Under the pieces are notes generated by a model, which had not been told where the DNA came from, did not search any database, and worked only from the letters and a program-made list of their open reading frames with translations. A DNA stretch of 64,000 nucleotides from Herpomyces periplanetae (lineage: Eukaryota; Ascomycota; Laboulbeniomycetes; Herpomycetales; Herpomycetaceae): the NCBI GenBank assembly GCA_009733715.1, contig WMKJ01000024.1, positions 1 to 64,000 of the forward strand. The letters are read 5' to 3'. The position numbers were made by a program, and so were the translations under genes. Below, piece after piece: positions 45,895 to 58,800 of this stretch; position 1 is the first letter of the stretch; each line of letters starts with the position of its first letter.

Positions 45895-48800
45895 ATGTCT
45901 TTTGGCAGTACGGGATTTAATACTTTTTCTTCGAATACTCAATCCTCTGGATTCGGTTTATTCGGTAACAATGCCAACGCTGGAAGTTCCGCTTTCGGCC
46001 AAAGTAATGGTTCATTGCAGAATAATTCCCTTCTCTCCGGCTCTAACACCGGTAGCCTTGGCTCTGGCCTCAAACTTGATTCGGGTGGCGGTCTAAATTC
46101 AAATCAGACTACCTTCGGTTCATTGTCAAATACTACTAATTCCCTATTCTCCAATAACTCAAATGCCTCAAACTTTGGCTCTAATGCTACGTCTACCTCA
46201 GGTATGTGGTTTTATTTCTTTTAATGTAAGGTTGTCTAATGTTTTATACGTCCCCATTTTCGGTGCGTTACCAATTTCTTCCTTTGCTAACTACGTCGAT
46301 CTTACAGTTTTCGGTCCTTTTGGTAGCTCAAGCAACAAGTCAACCGGAATGAACATGGGAATGAATTCCATGCTAAATAATAATTCTTCTACCTCGACAA
46401 ATATGGGTGGTGGCCTGTTCTCCAATCGGCAAACCCCCAGCTTTGGTTCAACGGGCTTTGGTTCAAATAGTTCCAACACCGGGTTCGGTACAGGTACCAG
46501 CTTCGGTGCTCCTAGCGGGAGTAGCTCATCCGGATTATTCGGTGGGATGACAAATTCACCCTCAACTAATAACAACACTACCTTCGGTAGTGGTGGAGTA
46601 TGTGGGTTGAACAATACAAATTCAGGTGGCTTTGGAAATACGTCCAATACCATGAACAACAATCAGTTACTCTTCGGGCAAGCAAAGTTTGGCTCCGACA
46701 TCAAGCCCAATGATAACCCTTTCTCGTCAACCGGAATTAAATCTACTGACAACGCTTGGGGTATGCAGAATTGGCTTAACCAGTGCAATGGAACCGGTGG
46801 ATTTCAGTTTACTCCACACGTCGAAAAAGACTCAAATGCGACTGGAACAAATCCAACTGTTATTCACTATCAGAGTATAAGTACTCTTCCTGCCTACCAA
46901 AATTTCTCCTTCGAAGAATTGCGTGTCGTAGACTATCTAAAAGGAAACAAATTTGGTAATTTAAGTGGCCAATCTGGCGCTTTCGGTGTCGGTACTGGTT
47001 TCGGCACTTTTTCCTCCAAAAGTGGAAATTTTTCAAGTACTGGAACTGGATTATTCGGTTCCAACCAAAATTCTACCTTTGGCATGAACAATAGTTCTGG
47101 TACACAGTTTGGAATGAATAGTTCGAATTCAGTTCCCTTTGGATCCCAAAACACTGGCTCTGGATTTTTTGGCGGCTCATCAACCAACAATCAAACTTTG
47201 GGGACCGGCTTCGGCTCAGGCTCTACTATGGGCTTCGGTAATGCTGCTAACAATACCCAAACTGGTCAGAATTTGATTAAGCCAGGTGGAACATTTGGTC
47301 AAGTTAACTCTTCCTTATCTGGAACTCCTTCATTTGGTAATTCCAACGTCAGTGGTGTTACGACAACTGGAACTTTTGGGTCCAATACTTCACAGACAAC
47401 ATCATTGTTTGGAGCGACAGGAAACAACAACGCCGGAAATGTTACCAATTCCTCTGGAGGTGCATTTGGTAATGCAAATGCCGGAGGACTGAATCAACCA
47501 CAGAATTCCCTAGGGACTATGAATAATAGTTCGTTTTCACTATTTGGTCAAAACAACACTGCCCCAAAACCTGGGGATAGCCTGTTGGGTAACAACTCTG
47601 TATCAAAAGGTCTCTTCTCTGGAACCCCCAATTTAACTCAGCAGCAACAACAACCTGGAGGCTCATCTTTATTCGGTGGTTGTAATAATACCCAATCGAG
47701 TGGCTTGTTTAACAAACCTGCATTGGGTACAACTGGAAGTTTTATGGGTGGATCACTAGGTTCTGGCCTTGGTTTTAATTTGGGCAGTTCAAATAATACT
47801 TCTATCAATAATAACTCGGGAGGTACTACCACTGCAACTCTGGGTACTAACTCTCTCGGATCGGGGGGGATTTTTTCTTTTAACCAACAAAGCACAGGAG
47901 TCAATTCAATGACGAATTTAGGCTCATCTAGTTTGAACGGTCCTACCAACGCTGGTTTTATGATGACCGGGAAAGATGAGAATATCGCTCATAGTGGAAT
48001 GTTTTCCAGCAGTATATCAGGTGGTATGCGGGATAGTACCAATGGAGGGGTCAGGTTAACCGCATCTCTGTTCGAACATCCGTATGGAAATGCTCAGCTT
48101 TTTTCCAGTTTGAATGCTAGCAGTGGAGGGCCCGTTGGCGCGATTGCTGTACCGTTGTCCGGGTCACAAAAAACACGCAAGGCGGCTATTCTTCCTGCAC
48201 ATAAATTTAGCGCATTAGCATCCTCAAGGTTCATGACTCCTGTTAAATCCAACGGATTGAGTTTTTCATCTCTTTACTCGTCAACAGGCACTGGAACTGG
48301 ATTATCCCTTGGTATTGGAGTGAGTGTGAACGGAAGTAGTGGTACCGGTGGCAGCTTGAAGAGATTCAAAAGTTTGCAACAGTCTTTAGGAAAAAGTTTT
48401 TCCATGTCAAATTTGCGAAGTTCATATTCGGGTGAAGTTGGTGTAGGACATGGTTCTATGATGTTGTCGCCTGGGGCATTGGTTTCGGGGTCGAAACAAC
48501 AATGGAACGGGAATAGTCCAAGAAAGCTGCAAATTCAGCGTGGATTAGACTCACGCCGTCCACTGTTCGGAGGAAGCTCCAGTGGGGAAGAAGTTGTTCA
48601 AGGTAGCGCTCTCAGAAAGAAAGTTAGCTTTGAAGATCTGGTTGGTGGGGAAGAGGAGAATGAATTGGACAAGACATCCGATAGAAATGGTCACAGTGAG
48701 GAGGCGAGGCAATCATCTTCGAGGATAATAAGTGGAGGAAAATTGGGACTGGAAAACAGTTCACCATCTGTTGGGATTCAAGATGGTATGATCAAGAGCA

Positions 48801-51800
48801 AGAGTATGAATGTTTTGACCAGGCCCAGTAATGTTAAGGTTGAGGAAAAGGTTAATGGAGAGGATAGTGGGAAAATAATCAGAAGCCCCGATTTGCCATC
48901 CCCAAAAGTTACTCCTCGGAAAGACCAAACGCCAGGGTCGTACTGGATGGAACCAAGTTTGGATGATCTATTGAAATTCTCTAAAGCGGAGTTAGAAGGT
49001 GTTCCAAATTTTAAAGTCGGTCGAGAAGGATGCGGAATGGTGGAGTTTGGGCGTGTTAATTTGACGGGTATTCCAGTCGACCGAATTATGGGAGAAATTG
49101 TAAAAATTGGAATTCGCAGCTTGACAGTCTACGGATCTACATCACCAGTGAGCAAACCAAAGGTCGGGGAAGGACTTAATGTCACGTCAGTTATTACCCT
49201 TGAGAATTCGTGGCCGAGGGCTTATAAGGGTAAAGTTGCAATTTATGATACTACGGGGCCACGGTTCGAGAGGCATTTGAAAAGACTGAAAGAAACAGCC
49301 GACACAGAATTTATAGATTATGATTCCAGTAACGGGTCGTGGAAATTTCGGGTATTCCATTACAGTAGCTACCAACATTATTCTGAAAGTGATCATATGG
49401 GTGTTTCGTCTTTGGAGAGTGAAGAAGATGAAGATGATGAATATCTCCTTGAGCGAATGCATGCTTCCTTGGATGCGGAAAATGAATTGTTGGTTCAGTC
49501 TGATGCTTTAACTTCGTTAGGTGAAAGTGATGATCAAGATAATTGGGATCAACTCAGGATTCCGGGTGGGTTTGAGACTGGTAATACCCAAGTTTGTGAG
49601 CCGACATCTGAAAATTCTGATCTCGAATCTATTTCAGAATCGTCAGACCGTGAGGAACAGTGCAACAAAGAAGCTACTTCCCCTAGGATTCTGCAAGTAG
49701 TAAACGAAGCGGACCTTGATGATATGATGACGATAGATGGTGAGGACATGGAAGTAACTGATATCCCGAAAAAACAACCGATGGATACGACGCCCATGTA
49801 TTTTCCACGAACTCCACAGCGTAACAAAAACGCTGAAGCACACCCTTCCGCTGCAACCTCTGATTGGGCGGGCAAACTCCTTTCGACAATGAGCACTAAG
49901 AAACGGGATCGGTTTGCCCTGCGTGAGTTTGAACGGGTACGCCTTGGTCTTGGTGGAGCGGTTAATTTGACTTTCCAACCGTCGTACGACGGGCGTGTAA
50001 ACGGTAAATCTGCTCCTGTTGATGGAGCGGAGCATAATGCTGACTGGAATAATCTTCAAGCTGATTTGGATGAGGTTAATTTAACGTCTACCATGGAGAT
50101 CATGGACTGCCTTTTTGCTGATACGGCAGATTTGGCATTTTTGCGGAAAGCTAGTCAATCGCTGGGACTAAATAATTACGAGGTATGACAGTGCATTATC
50201 ATGTTACGTTCAGTGATATGGGTACATATGCACAAGGGCTTTGGGGTTTTGGTTTGCTGTAGTCTGTTGATTTTACGTTGAAGAAACTGACATTGGGAGT
50301 AAAAGGATACAGTAGGTGAGAAACAAAACTGTATAGACTCGTCTTTGGCGGCTCAATCGGACATTCCACCGTCCATGCCCTCATTCCCGCGGCATAAATT
50401 TTGCCCAAGGTGGAATGGTAGAGGTCTGTTGTCTGTATCACGATCGAATCCCCTTGTAGTTAGAGATGTTGGAAACAGCGTTGACGACGATGTTGTTGTG
50501 AAGCTTAGATTGAGTGCAACGCGAGGTCAAGAAATTGACTTTCTTAAGTTTTCCTCCCCTGAGAAGGTTAGTTAGCGATGCTTGAATTTAAAGTATGTTT
50601 CGGCGTTTATAACTTACCCGTTTTTTTGCTTTGGTTATCATGTAGACTTTATCTGCTAGAATTTTGAAACAACTAAACCTTACCAGGTTTACGTGGCCGG
50701 GAGAAAATGATTTTGGTGCATCTGTCACGCCGCGCCCTGAAATTGATGCAGATGCTTTAACATTTAATGCATTGGCGAAGGTGTCATTAACGTATTCCGA
50801 TAGGGATGGTTCGGATTTCGATGATGCAGAGAATACTGTATGGCAATTGGCGTCAATTCTATTTGATCGGGATGAGTCTGTTTTGCAGGCCAGAAATTTG
50901 TCTGGTGGGAATCATATGATTGATCAACATGAGAAGAGTGGGCGTACACAATTGTGTGAGGGAGGGAGTAGTGGGGACAAAGTTGGATTGCGTCGACGGG
51001 AAAAGTTAAGTGTGTTTTGGAAAAATTTAGTCCGGGCAGATATGCTTGGGCATTTGATGGATTGCAGGACATCGGAGGAACGGGCGTTGATATATCTATC
51101 TGGAGGAGAAGTTCATTCAGCATGTGCAGAATTAGTGAGGGGTAAAAATTTCAAACTTGCATCGATGGTTGCGTTGCTCGACCAAAATGCGGGTCGTCGA
51201 TCGATTATTTCACAGCAATTGCGAGTTTGGTCGGAATTGTCGATTTGTTCGTCATTTCCGGATGAAATAAGAGCAATTTATAGCATTTTGGCGGGGCATA
51301 CTATCTGCTGTAATGAGATTGCAGAGAATCCGACGGCGAGGCCCGAATTTCCGGCAGATAGCTTTGTTATATCAAGACGATTTGATTTGGATTGGCGACG
51401 AGCTTTTGGGATTTGTCTTTGGTTTGGCATAGGGGATAGTGACACGTTGGATAAAGCTGTTGAAATGTACCATGAAGCTTTAGAAGGCGATTGGAAGCCG
51501 AGTTTTCCTGTACCGGAATATATGGACCAACGGAAATGGCGAAATGGGGACGATGAAAAAGTTAGGGAGGATATAACGGGAGAATCGTTGTTATGGAATT
51601 TACTGAAATTGTCTGCAGTACGAGGTACATCGATATACGAGGCCTTTGCAGTGAGCAATTATTCACCGCGGCCTTTTGATTGTCGAGTTAACTTTCAATT
51701 GGTGCATCTATTTGGATTACGCGGGATCAATGTGACGGGAGAGATGTACGATAGTGAAAAGTCGGATCAAGTGTGTCTTGATTATTATTCGTCGATAGTT

Positions 51801-52580
51801 GAATTATGTGAAGAAGACAAGGCTAAGGAGAGTACCGAAGCTGCATGGATTCTAGCGATATTTCCACTGTTGCACATGAGATCGAGTGCACGGGCAGCGA
51901 CATTGTTGAAGGAACATTTGATTAGGTTTGCGGAATTTTTACCAGAAATTGACTCTGGAAGAGTCTTTGATATGCTTCACGGCAAATATGCGATTCCGTT
52001 TACATGGATATTTTCGGCTAAAGCGTTGTACGCTTCTGTAATACTTCAGAATTCGAATTTACAAGCTACGTTACTTATGCGGGCTCAACTTTGGCAACAA
52101 GCGCACGAAGTTTTATGCTCCGAAGTAGGACCGCGAGCAGTAATTGAAGAGAATTATGATTGTATTAGAGAGATAATGGGAAGTTTTGCTGATGGACGGG
52201 GACAAATTGATCGAGACGAATGGATATTGGGGGGGGAAATATATTTTAACTTTGTTCATTTAGTCGATTTAGATCATGTTGCACTGAAGAACAAGTTACC
52301 GGAAATCCAGGAGAAGAGACGCCTTTTATTGACCTTGGCTGGTGCACTGGGACGAATTGCGGGCCAAGGGAGTAAATGGTCAACCTTACAACGGGCAGCA
52401 ATTACGGAAATGTCCGAACTGGTAGCATATTCAATTCTACGAGATAGTATATTGTACGACCATTATAAGGAAGTGTTTCGATTACCGTTGACGAGGGAAG
52501 TGAAACGAGACCACATGCTAACGTATCAGTTGATGTTATTTTGTGGGAATAAAGGGGTAGACAAAAGTGCAGTACGGTAG
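45895..52580 (+). CDS. Fused Nup98-Nup96 nucleoporin precursor
   Basis: One polyprotein of about 2,125 residues for two nuclear pore subunits, as in Nup145/Nup189. Exons: 45895-46201, 46308-50182, 50306-50566 and 50646-52580. The Nup98 half has many FG/GLFG repeats, a GLEBS-type Rae1/Gle2-binding segment (GGFQFTPHVEKD to FSFEELRVVDYLKGN) and the autoproteolytic domain (MVEFGRVNLTGIPVDRI, KPKVGEGLNVTSVITLEN). The cleavage site reads H1120-Y-S instead of His-Phe-Ser/Thr. The Nup96/Nup145C half begins with an acidic segment, then KFCPRWNGRGLL, and the helical Y-complex domain (LSVFWKNLVRADMLGHLM, RRAFGICLWFGIGDSDTLDK). Intron 3 (50183-50305) uses a weak AAAAG acceptor, the only one I found that keeps frame. 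The first codon gives MSFGSTGF, a normal Nup98 start. Confidence 0.93.
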
Positions 52581-53043
52581 ATATAATTAATTAGGCGATA
52601 GATTGGAAGAAAAGAAACTTATCTTCATGAATTGTCACTGTAGAAGTTGTACATTCAAAATCCAACTAAAAAGCTCCATTTTGCAAGTTCAAAATATGCG
52701 CATTTCCAGACCGGAACATGTAAACAATGACGTAATAAACACACATTTGGCCCCAGCGCCGTTCCCAGACCAACGGGCGCGCAGCACGGGCTGCGCCACA
52801 GAGTGTGGCGGGGGATGTGGCGGGAGGATGAGTCAGCAGGCAGGAAAAGTTTCGGAGAGCGTGGAAGCGAGATGTGAAGAGAATTCAGTAAGGTTTGGAG
52901 GGACGAAAGATTTGGAAAAATAGGGAATTTTTGAAAATATGGATGAATTTTCAAAAAAGCAACGTCGGGGTTGAATTCAAGGGATTGATTTACACGTTAT
53001 TTCTCGAAGTATTTATTGACAAGGAAGCGAAGGTCAATACAAA
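52581..53043. other. Intergenic between NUP98-96 and the SNF2 gene
   Basis: A 463-bp gap with a GC-rich patch at about 52,750-52,860 and a TGACGTAA site near 52,729-52,736. A 106-codon frame crossing this region lacks protein-family features. An additional 5' exon of the downstream gene cannot be excluded. Confidence 0.45.
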
Positions 53044-55773
53044 ATGGAAGCACGTGAGACGTATGGTTTAGAAGAAGTGCAGATAGGGATACGGCAAACA
53101 GGGGAAAATTACGGGCAAAAGAGAATGGGAAATTTTGGGGATGATGTACGGAAATTACAGCGCAGAGAGGAAATTTGTGATGAAGTGATGGATAAGGTGA
53201 AAGATGTGATGGGAGGTGTTAGAGATGCGTTTGTGGATTTACTGTATCCGGGAAAACTACGGACAGACCATGAAGACGAAATAGAAATGGGAGCGTTTAA
53301 TGGAATTAAAATAGCGAGAGGAGAATATGGAGGGGGATTTTTAATGGGGGAGAGTGTTATGTCAATGGTTTTACGTCAAGGGTGGAATGCAAGTCAGGCT
53401 AATTTGGGAATATCAGAAGTTGGGGAAACCGCAAAGACGAATGATAGTCGAGTTATTAACGCAAGTCAAGATGATATAACGGTGGAAAATGAAGGATTCC
53501 GTTATGATTCAGAGGGAGACCCGGAAACACAGCGTAATATAACGCAACTTTTACAAAATATTAACTCTACACGATCGATTGATACCAAGAATCGTCGAGA
53601 TACACCCAAAAAGTTGAAATTTCCGTTGTACGAATACCAAAAAATTGGACTTTCATGGTTAATAAAAATGGAAGAAGGTTCAAATCGGGGAGGTATACTG
53701 GCAGATGAAATGGGGTTGGGCAAAACTATACAAATGATAGCACTTATACTATCAAGACCATCGAATGAAATTGAACAAAAAGTAACATTAGTTGTTGCTC
53801 CAGTTTCTCTATTAAGACAGTGGAAAAGTGAAATGGACAGATTATTAAGTCCACAGCATAGATTACGAATAGCTATATTACATGGACCACAAAAGGCGAA
53901 ACGAACGTTTGCTCAACTACGCCGATACGATGTTGTACTTACAACGTATGCACAACTAGGAGTGTCTTATAAACGATTTACGCAGTCAAACGGAGGACAC
54001 GCCTCGAACGTTTCACCATTGTATGGAGAGGATGCCAAATTTTATCGAATCATACTAGATGAGGCACAAAATATTAAGAATCCCCGGGCGTTGTGTACGG
54101 TAGCAGCGTGCCAACTTGAGGCCAAGTATCGCTTTTGTGTAACGGGAACACCGATGATGAATTCCATAGCGGAAATGTATAGTTTACTGCACTTTCTGCG
54201 AATAAGACCGTATAATGATTGGCGAAAGTTTCACGGGGATTTTTTGACGGGAAATCGATTTATCAGGGATGCAGAATCCATGACAAAATTTCAGGCACTT
54301 CTAAGTGCAGTTTTACTACGGCGTACAAAGCAAACACGAGTGGACGGAAAGTTAATATGCCAAAATTTACCACCGCGGAACATAGTCCAAGTGAAAGCGG
54401 TTTTTTCGGAATGGGAAGAGAAATTTTATTCGTTGCTAGAACGGAAAACTCAACGTACAGTTAACCGGTTTATCAATAATGGAACGATTGGGAAAAACTA
54501 TGCGCAATCATTAATACTATTGTTACGCCTAAGACAAGCTTGCTGTCATCCTCAATTAATCAAGGAAGAAGGAGGGATTTGGGATAAAGATTTACGGGCC
54601 AATGCACGACAACTTAACGAAGAAGTTGTACAAAGGGTACTAGATCAGAGCGAATTGAAAGGAGAACTTGGATGTTTGGCGTGCGGAGAAAGTGTGGTGA
54701 ATCCAGTGATAATATCAGGATGTGGGCATTTTGTGTGCTTAGCCTGTATAGCGTGTGAAGGAGGTGTGCAAGTGTGTCCATCGTGCGGAGTCAAAGTGGA
54801 TGAAGAGAGGATAACGGATTATCGTAGTTTCTGTCGTTTACACAGACGAGAAGCACTTGGATGGGACGTAGGGTACTCGGGATCGGAAGAAAGGAACGAA
54901 TCATCATTAGAATGGACATCGGATTCAATACTAGAGACAGATTCAAGTTCACAGGGAGGAATTGTCGTTAGAAAATCAGCTTCAGAATCACCCGGATCCA
55001 AAAGCGAATCGGATTCTGACGTGCCAAATGCGGGTAAAAAAAGGCGACGGCAGAGTCAATTGTGCACGGGGAGAGATGAAGGAAGAAGAATCAAGGAAGT
55101 ATCCAAAAAACAATGGTTGCAAGGATTAAGCGTAGCCGAACTAGCCGTTGAAGCGCATAAATCAACACGAGCCAAACAAGTTTACTTGAAACGATTACAC
55201 AGAACATGGCAATCGAGCGCGAAGATTTGCGCTACACTCCGGATAATTGAGCGAGTAGCGTACGGTGATGGAATAAGGGAAAAAGTGATAATATTTAGTC
55301 AATTCACGGCGCTACTCGACCTGTTAGAAGTGGGATTGGCGCGTAAAAAGTTTACGTGGGTACGATACGATGGATCGATGACATCGGGACGACGGTGTCA
55401 AGTTATCGAAAGATTTTCCAGTGATGCAGAATGTAAAATTTTATTGATATCATTGAAAGCGGGCAATTCGGGGCTGAATTTAGCCATGGCAAGTCAAGTT
55501 ATACTTTTAGATCCATTTTGGAATCCATTTATCGAAGAACAAGCAATCGACAGAGCCCATCGAATTGGACAATTACGAACAGTGACGGTTCACCGAATTC
55601 TCGTACCCAATACAGTGGAAGATCGTATAGTGACATTGCAAGAAACCAAACGAGCACAAATCGAAACAGCTCTTGATGAACAAGGAGCGGCTAATGTATC
55701 GAGATTAGGAGTGCAGGATTTAGCGTATTTATTTGGATTGACCAAGACACGATCGTATGCAAAAGTGGGATGA
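53044..55773 (+). CDS. SNF2-family ATPase with internal RING, Uls1/Rrp2-like
   Basis: Predicted 909 residues without introns. Relatives (yeast Uls1/Ris1, fission yeast Rrp1/Rrp2) are DNA translocases with a RING between the two motor halves that act on SUMO-modified proteins and in genome stability. Order of parts: an unstructured N-terminus, then the motor from about residue 195 (YEYQKIGLSWLIKMEE), Walker A DEMGLGKT at 221-228, Walker B DEAQ at 339-342, and VTGTPMMN. A C3HC4 RING spans about 544-585 (CLACGESVVNP to CPSCGVKV). The second half includes KVIIFSQFTALLDLLEVG, DPFWNPFIEEQAIDRAHRIG at about 830-842 and an LDEQGAANVSRLGVQDLAYLF end typical of Uls1. No HIRAN domain is seen, which argues against Rad5. 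The stop lies 37 bp from that of the convergent kinase gene. Confidence 0.93.
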   Translation: MEARETYGLEEVQIGIRQTGENYGQKRMGNFGDDVRKLQRREEICDEVMDKVKDVMGGVRDAFVDLLYPGKLRTDHEDEIEMGAFNGIKIARGEYGGGFLMGESVMSMVLRQGWNASQANLGISEVGETAKTNDSRVINASQDDITVENEGFRYDSEGDPETQRNITQLLQNINSTRSIDTKNRRDTPKKLKFPLYEYQKIGLSWLIKMEEGSNRGGILADEMGLGKTIQMIALILSRPSNEIEQKVTLVVAPVSLLRQWKSEMDRLLSPQHRLRIAILHGPQKAKRTFAQLRRYDVVLTTYAQLGVSYKRFTQSNGGHASNVSPLYGEDAKFYRIILDEAQNIKNPRALCTVAACQLEAKYRFCVTGTPMMNSIAEMYSLLHFLRIRPYNDWRKFHGDFLTGNRFIRDAESMTKFQALLSAVLLRRTKQTRVDGKLICQNLPPRNIVQVKAVFSEWEEKFYSLLERKTQRTVNRFINNGTIGKNYAQSLILLLRLRQACCHPQLIKEEGGIWDKDLRANARQLNEEVVQRVLDQSELKGELGCLACGESVVNPVIISGCGHFVCLACIACEGGVQVCPSCGVKVDEERITDYRSFCRLHRREALGWDVGYSGSEERNESSLEWTSDSILETDSSSQGGIVVRKSASESPGSKSESDSDVPNAGKKRRRQSQLCTGRDEGRRIKEVSKKQWLQGLSVAELAVEAHKSTRAKQVYLKRLHRTWQSSAKICATLRIIERVAYGDGIREKVIIFSQFTALLDLLEVGLARKKFTWVRYDGSMTSGRRCQVIERFSSDAECKILLISLKAGNSGLNLAMASQVILLDPFWNPFIEEQAIDRAHRIGQLRTVTVHRILVPNTVEDRIVTLQETKRAQIETALDEQGAANVSRLGVQDLAYLFGLTKTRSYAKVG

Positions 55774-55810
55774 TCGGGATTGGGGAAAGGGGAAATTGAC
55801 AAAAGAATGA

Positions 55811-58800
55811 TCACTTGATATCGTTAAGAGAAACGGCGCGAGTACCCGAAGGTTGGGAATTTAGAAAACCGCGTAAAGTTGAACACTTTACAATCATTTG
55901 CAAGAGTTGGTTATGCTTGAGGGGTTTAGAAAGATATTCATCCATTCCGGCTTCAATACACTTTTCCCGATCACCAACCATGGCATGGGCCGTTAAGGCA
56001 ATGATTGGAGAACGGGGTAAACCGTTGGCGAATTCATACTCCCGGATTTTGGCAACAGCTTCAAAACCCCCCATGACGGGCATCTGGACATCCATGAGAA
56101 TTATATCGTAAGAGCGTTTTTTAACGGCTTCAACGGCTTCTAGACCATTGTTTGCGACAAACACATTATGATTATGCCGTTCGAGGATTTTAACGGCGAG
56201 TCGTTGGTTAACAAGATTATCCTCTGCTAATAGGATGCTTAGGGGTTGAGATTGATCAAAGACAAATGGAGCGGGACGACCTTCGAGAGCCGGAATTAAA
56301 GCATTTCCCAGATCAATAGCTTGACACGGTGTCGTAACATAGCTGGTGATTCCGTTTTCCAAGGCACTTTTGAAGCTAACAGCAATGGCTGTAGTTAGCA
56401 TGACAATCGGTATGTACTTGAACGTATTATAATCGTGTAGTTTGCGCGCGGTCTCATTGCAATCCACGATAACACAGACAAACGTTCGACCTGGAGACCC
56501 CGGGAGTTCAGCACTGAGGACTTTATCATCGTTGACAACGTAAGGCACAAGATCCAGTTCTTTGAGATAGGATACGATTTGATCCAGGCACTTTGTAAAT
56601 CCCTTATCGATAAACAGAACGGGATGGCCGACGTATGGCTGTAATTTAGGCTTGACGAATTTCAAGTCTGGTTCAGCGATGCGAACTTTACACGTAAAGT
56701 AAAAGGTACTTCCGACGCCGTATTCTGAATCAACCCAAACTTTTCCACCCATCAAGTTGATTAGGCGTTTACTTATCGAGAGTCCGAGTCCCGTTCCACC
56801 GAACTTGCGCGTTGTTGAACCATCGGCCTGCTGAAACGTATCGAAGATAACGCTGAGCTTGTCCTTGCGGATCCCAATTCCTGTATCGGATACAGCCAAC
56901 ATGATCATTCGCTCGTTATTCTGCAAATGAAGTTCATCACAAAGCCCAACCACAACCTTGACTTGGCCGTGCTCCGTAAACTTAATGGCATTGCCAACCA
57001 AGTTAAGGATGATTTGTCGCAGTCGAAAAGAATCCCCAATTACAAAATCCGGAACACTGTTATCCACAACTTCATAAACCAGACTGAGGGACCGTTCATT
57101 TGCTCGAGTCGTCAACGATTTCAGCGCATTGAACACCGTACTCCGAAGGGAAAACTCGATTTCTTCCATGGTCATCCGATTGGCCTCGATTTTCGAGATG
57201 TCCAGTATATCGTCGATGATTGTCAACAGCTGGTTAGACAGGGTGTGGACTATCGTGAGCATTTCTCGCTGGTGCGTCGTAAGCTCAGTATCAAGGGCCA
57301 ACTGTGTCATTCCAATGATTCCATTCATTGGCGTCCGAATTTCGTGCGACATGTTGGCTAGGAATTCCGACTTAGTTCGGTTTGCCAATTCCGCTGCCTC
57401 TCGTGCCGCTGTATTCTTCTCGATACTTTCTCGTAGATTGGCTACCATTAGATTGATTTTCTTCTTCAGCTCGTCCATTTCACCGCTTGCTTCGACGTTG
57501 ATTTGTGTAAATTTTCCCTCTGATGCTGCATCCGTAATATCTCCAAATGCTCGAACCTGACTTGTCAAATTCTGCGCCATCGTGTTAACGTCTAGAGTGA
57601 TTTCCTTCCATCGACCTGCTATATCTTTAACTTCTGCTTGAACTCCCATTCTTCCATCTACTCCAACTTCACGAGCTACTCGTTTAACTGCCAGTGACCA
57701 CTCATCCAACTGTCGTACCATATCATTAATTGTATCTTTCAAAATCAAAATCTCCCCTTGTGCGTGTACTTCAACCCTTCTACTCATATCCCCTCGGGCT
57801 ATTGACTGTGTTACATCTGAAATACTTCGAACTTGCGCCGTTAAATTCGATGCCATTGTATTAACGTTATCCGTTAAATCTTTCCATTTTCCTTCAACAT
57901 TTTCAACTACCGCTTGTCCACCCAATAATCCCTCTGTACCAACTTCACGAGCTACTTTGCTAACTTCAAATGCAAACGCATTAAGTCGATCAACCATTGT
58001 ATTAATCGTATTTTTCAAAATTAATATCTCTCCTTGAACTTCTGCCGTAACTTTTTGGGTTAAATCTCCCTTTGCTACCGCCGTTGTAACTTCGGCAATC
58101 TCCCGTACTTGGGTGGTTAAATTCATTGCCATTCCATTGACATTTTCCGTTAAATCTTTCCATGTTCCTTCAACTCCGTGTACCGTAGCTTGTCCACCTA
58201 ATCTACCCTCTGTTCCAACCTCTCGTGCAATTTTCGTAACTTCTTCCGCAAACTGTTGTAATTGATCAACCATGGAATTAATCGTCGTTTTTAATTGTAA
58301 AATTTCCCCCTTACAGTTAGCTTGAACCTTGCGCGTTAAATTCCCTTTCGCTACCGCTGTCGTTACTTCTGCTATATCTCGAACTTGGGTTGTTAAATTA
58401 TTTGCCATAGCGTTAACGCTAACCGTTAAATCATTCCACATTCCTTGTACTCCTTCTATTCGTGCTTGGCCCCCCAAAACTCCCTCCGTTCCAACTTCAC
58501 GAGCAACTTTCGTCACTTCCGTAGCAAATGATCTCAATTGATCTACCATCGTATTAATAGTTTGTTGTAATTGTAAAATTTCTCCTTGTGCTGGTCTCTC
58601 AATCTTTCGACTCAAATCTCCATGCGCTACCGCCGTCGTTACAACCGCTATTTCTCGTACTTGGCTCGTTAAATTTTCCGCCATAAGGTTAACATTCTTG
58701 GTTAACTCTGCCCAAATCCCTCGAACTTCCGGAACATGTGCTTGGCCTCCTAAAACTCCATCCGTTCCCACTTCTTTCGCCAATCGTGTAACTTGATGTG

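Noticed and set aside
45070-45920. C/T-rich + strand frames of 87-157 codons before NUP98
   Set aside because: Pro/Ser/Leu/Phe composition is explained by strand bias. They may function as upstream frames but are not listed as genes.
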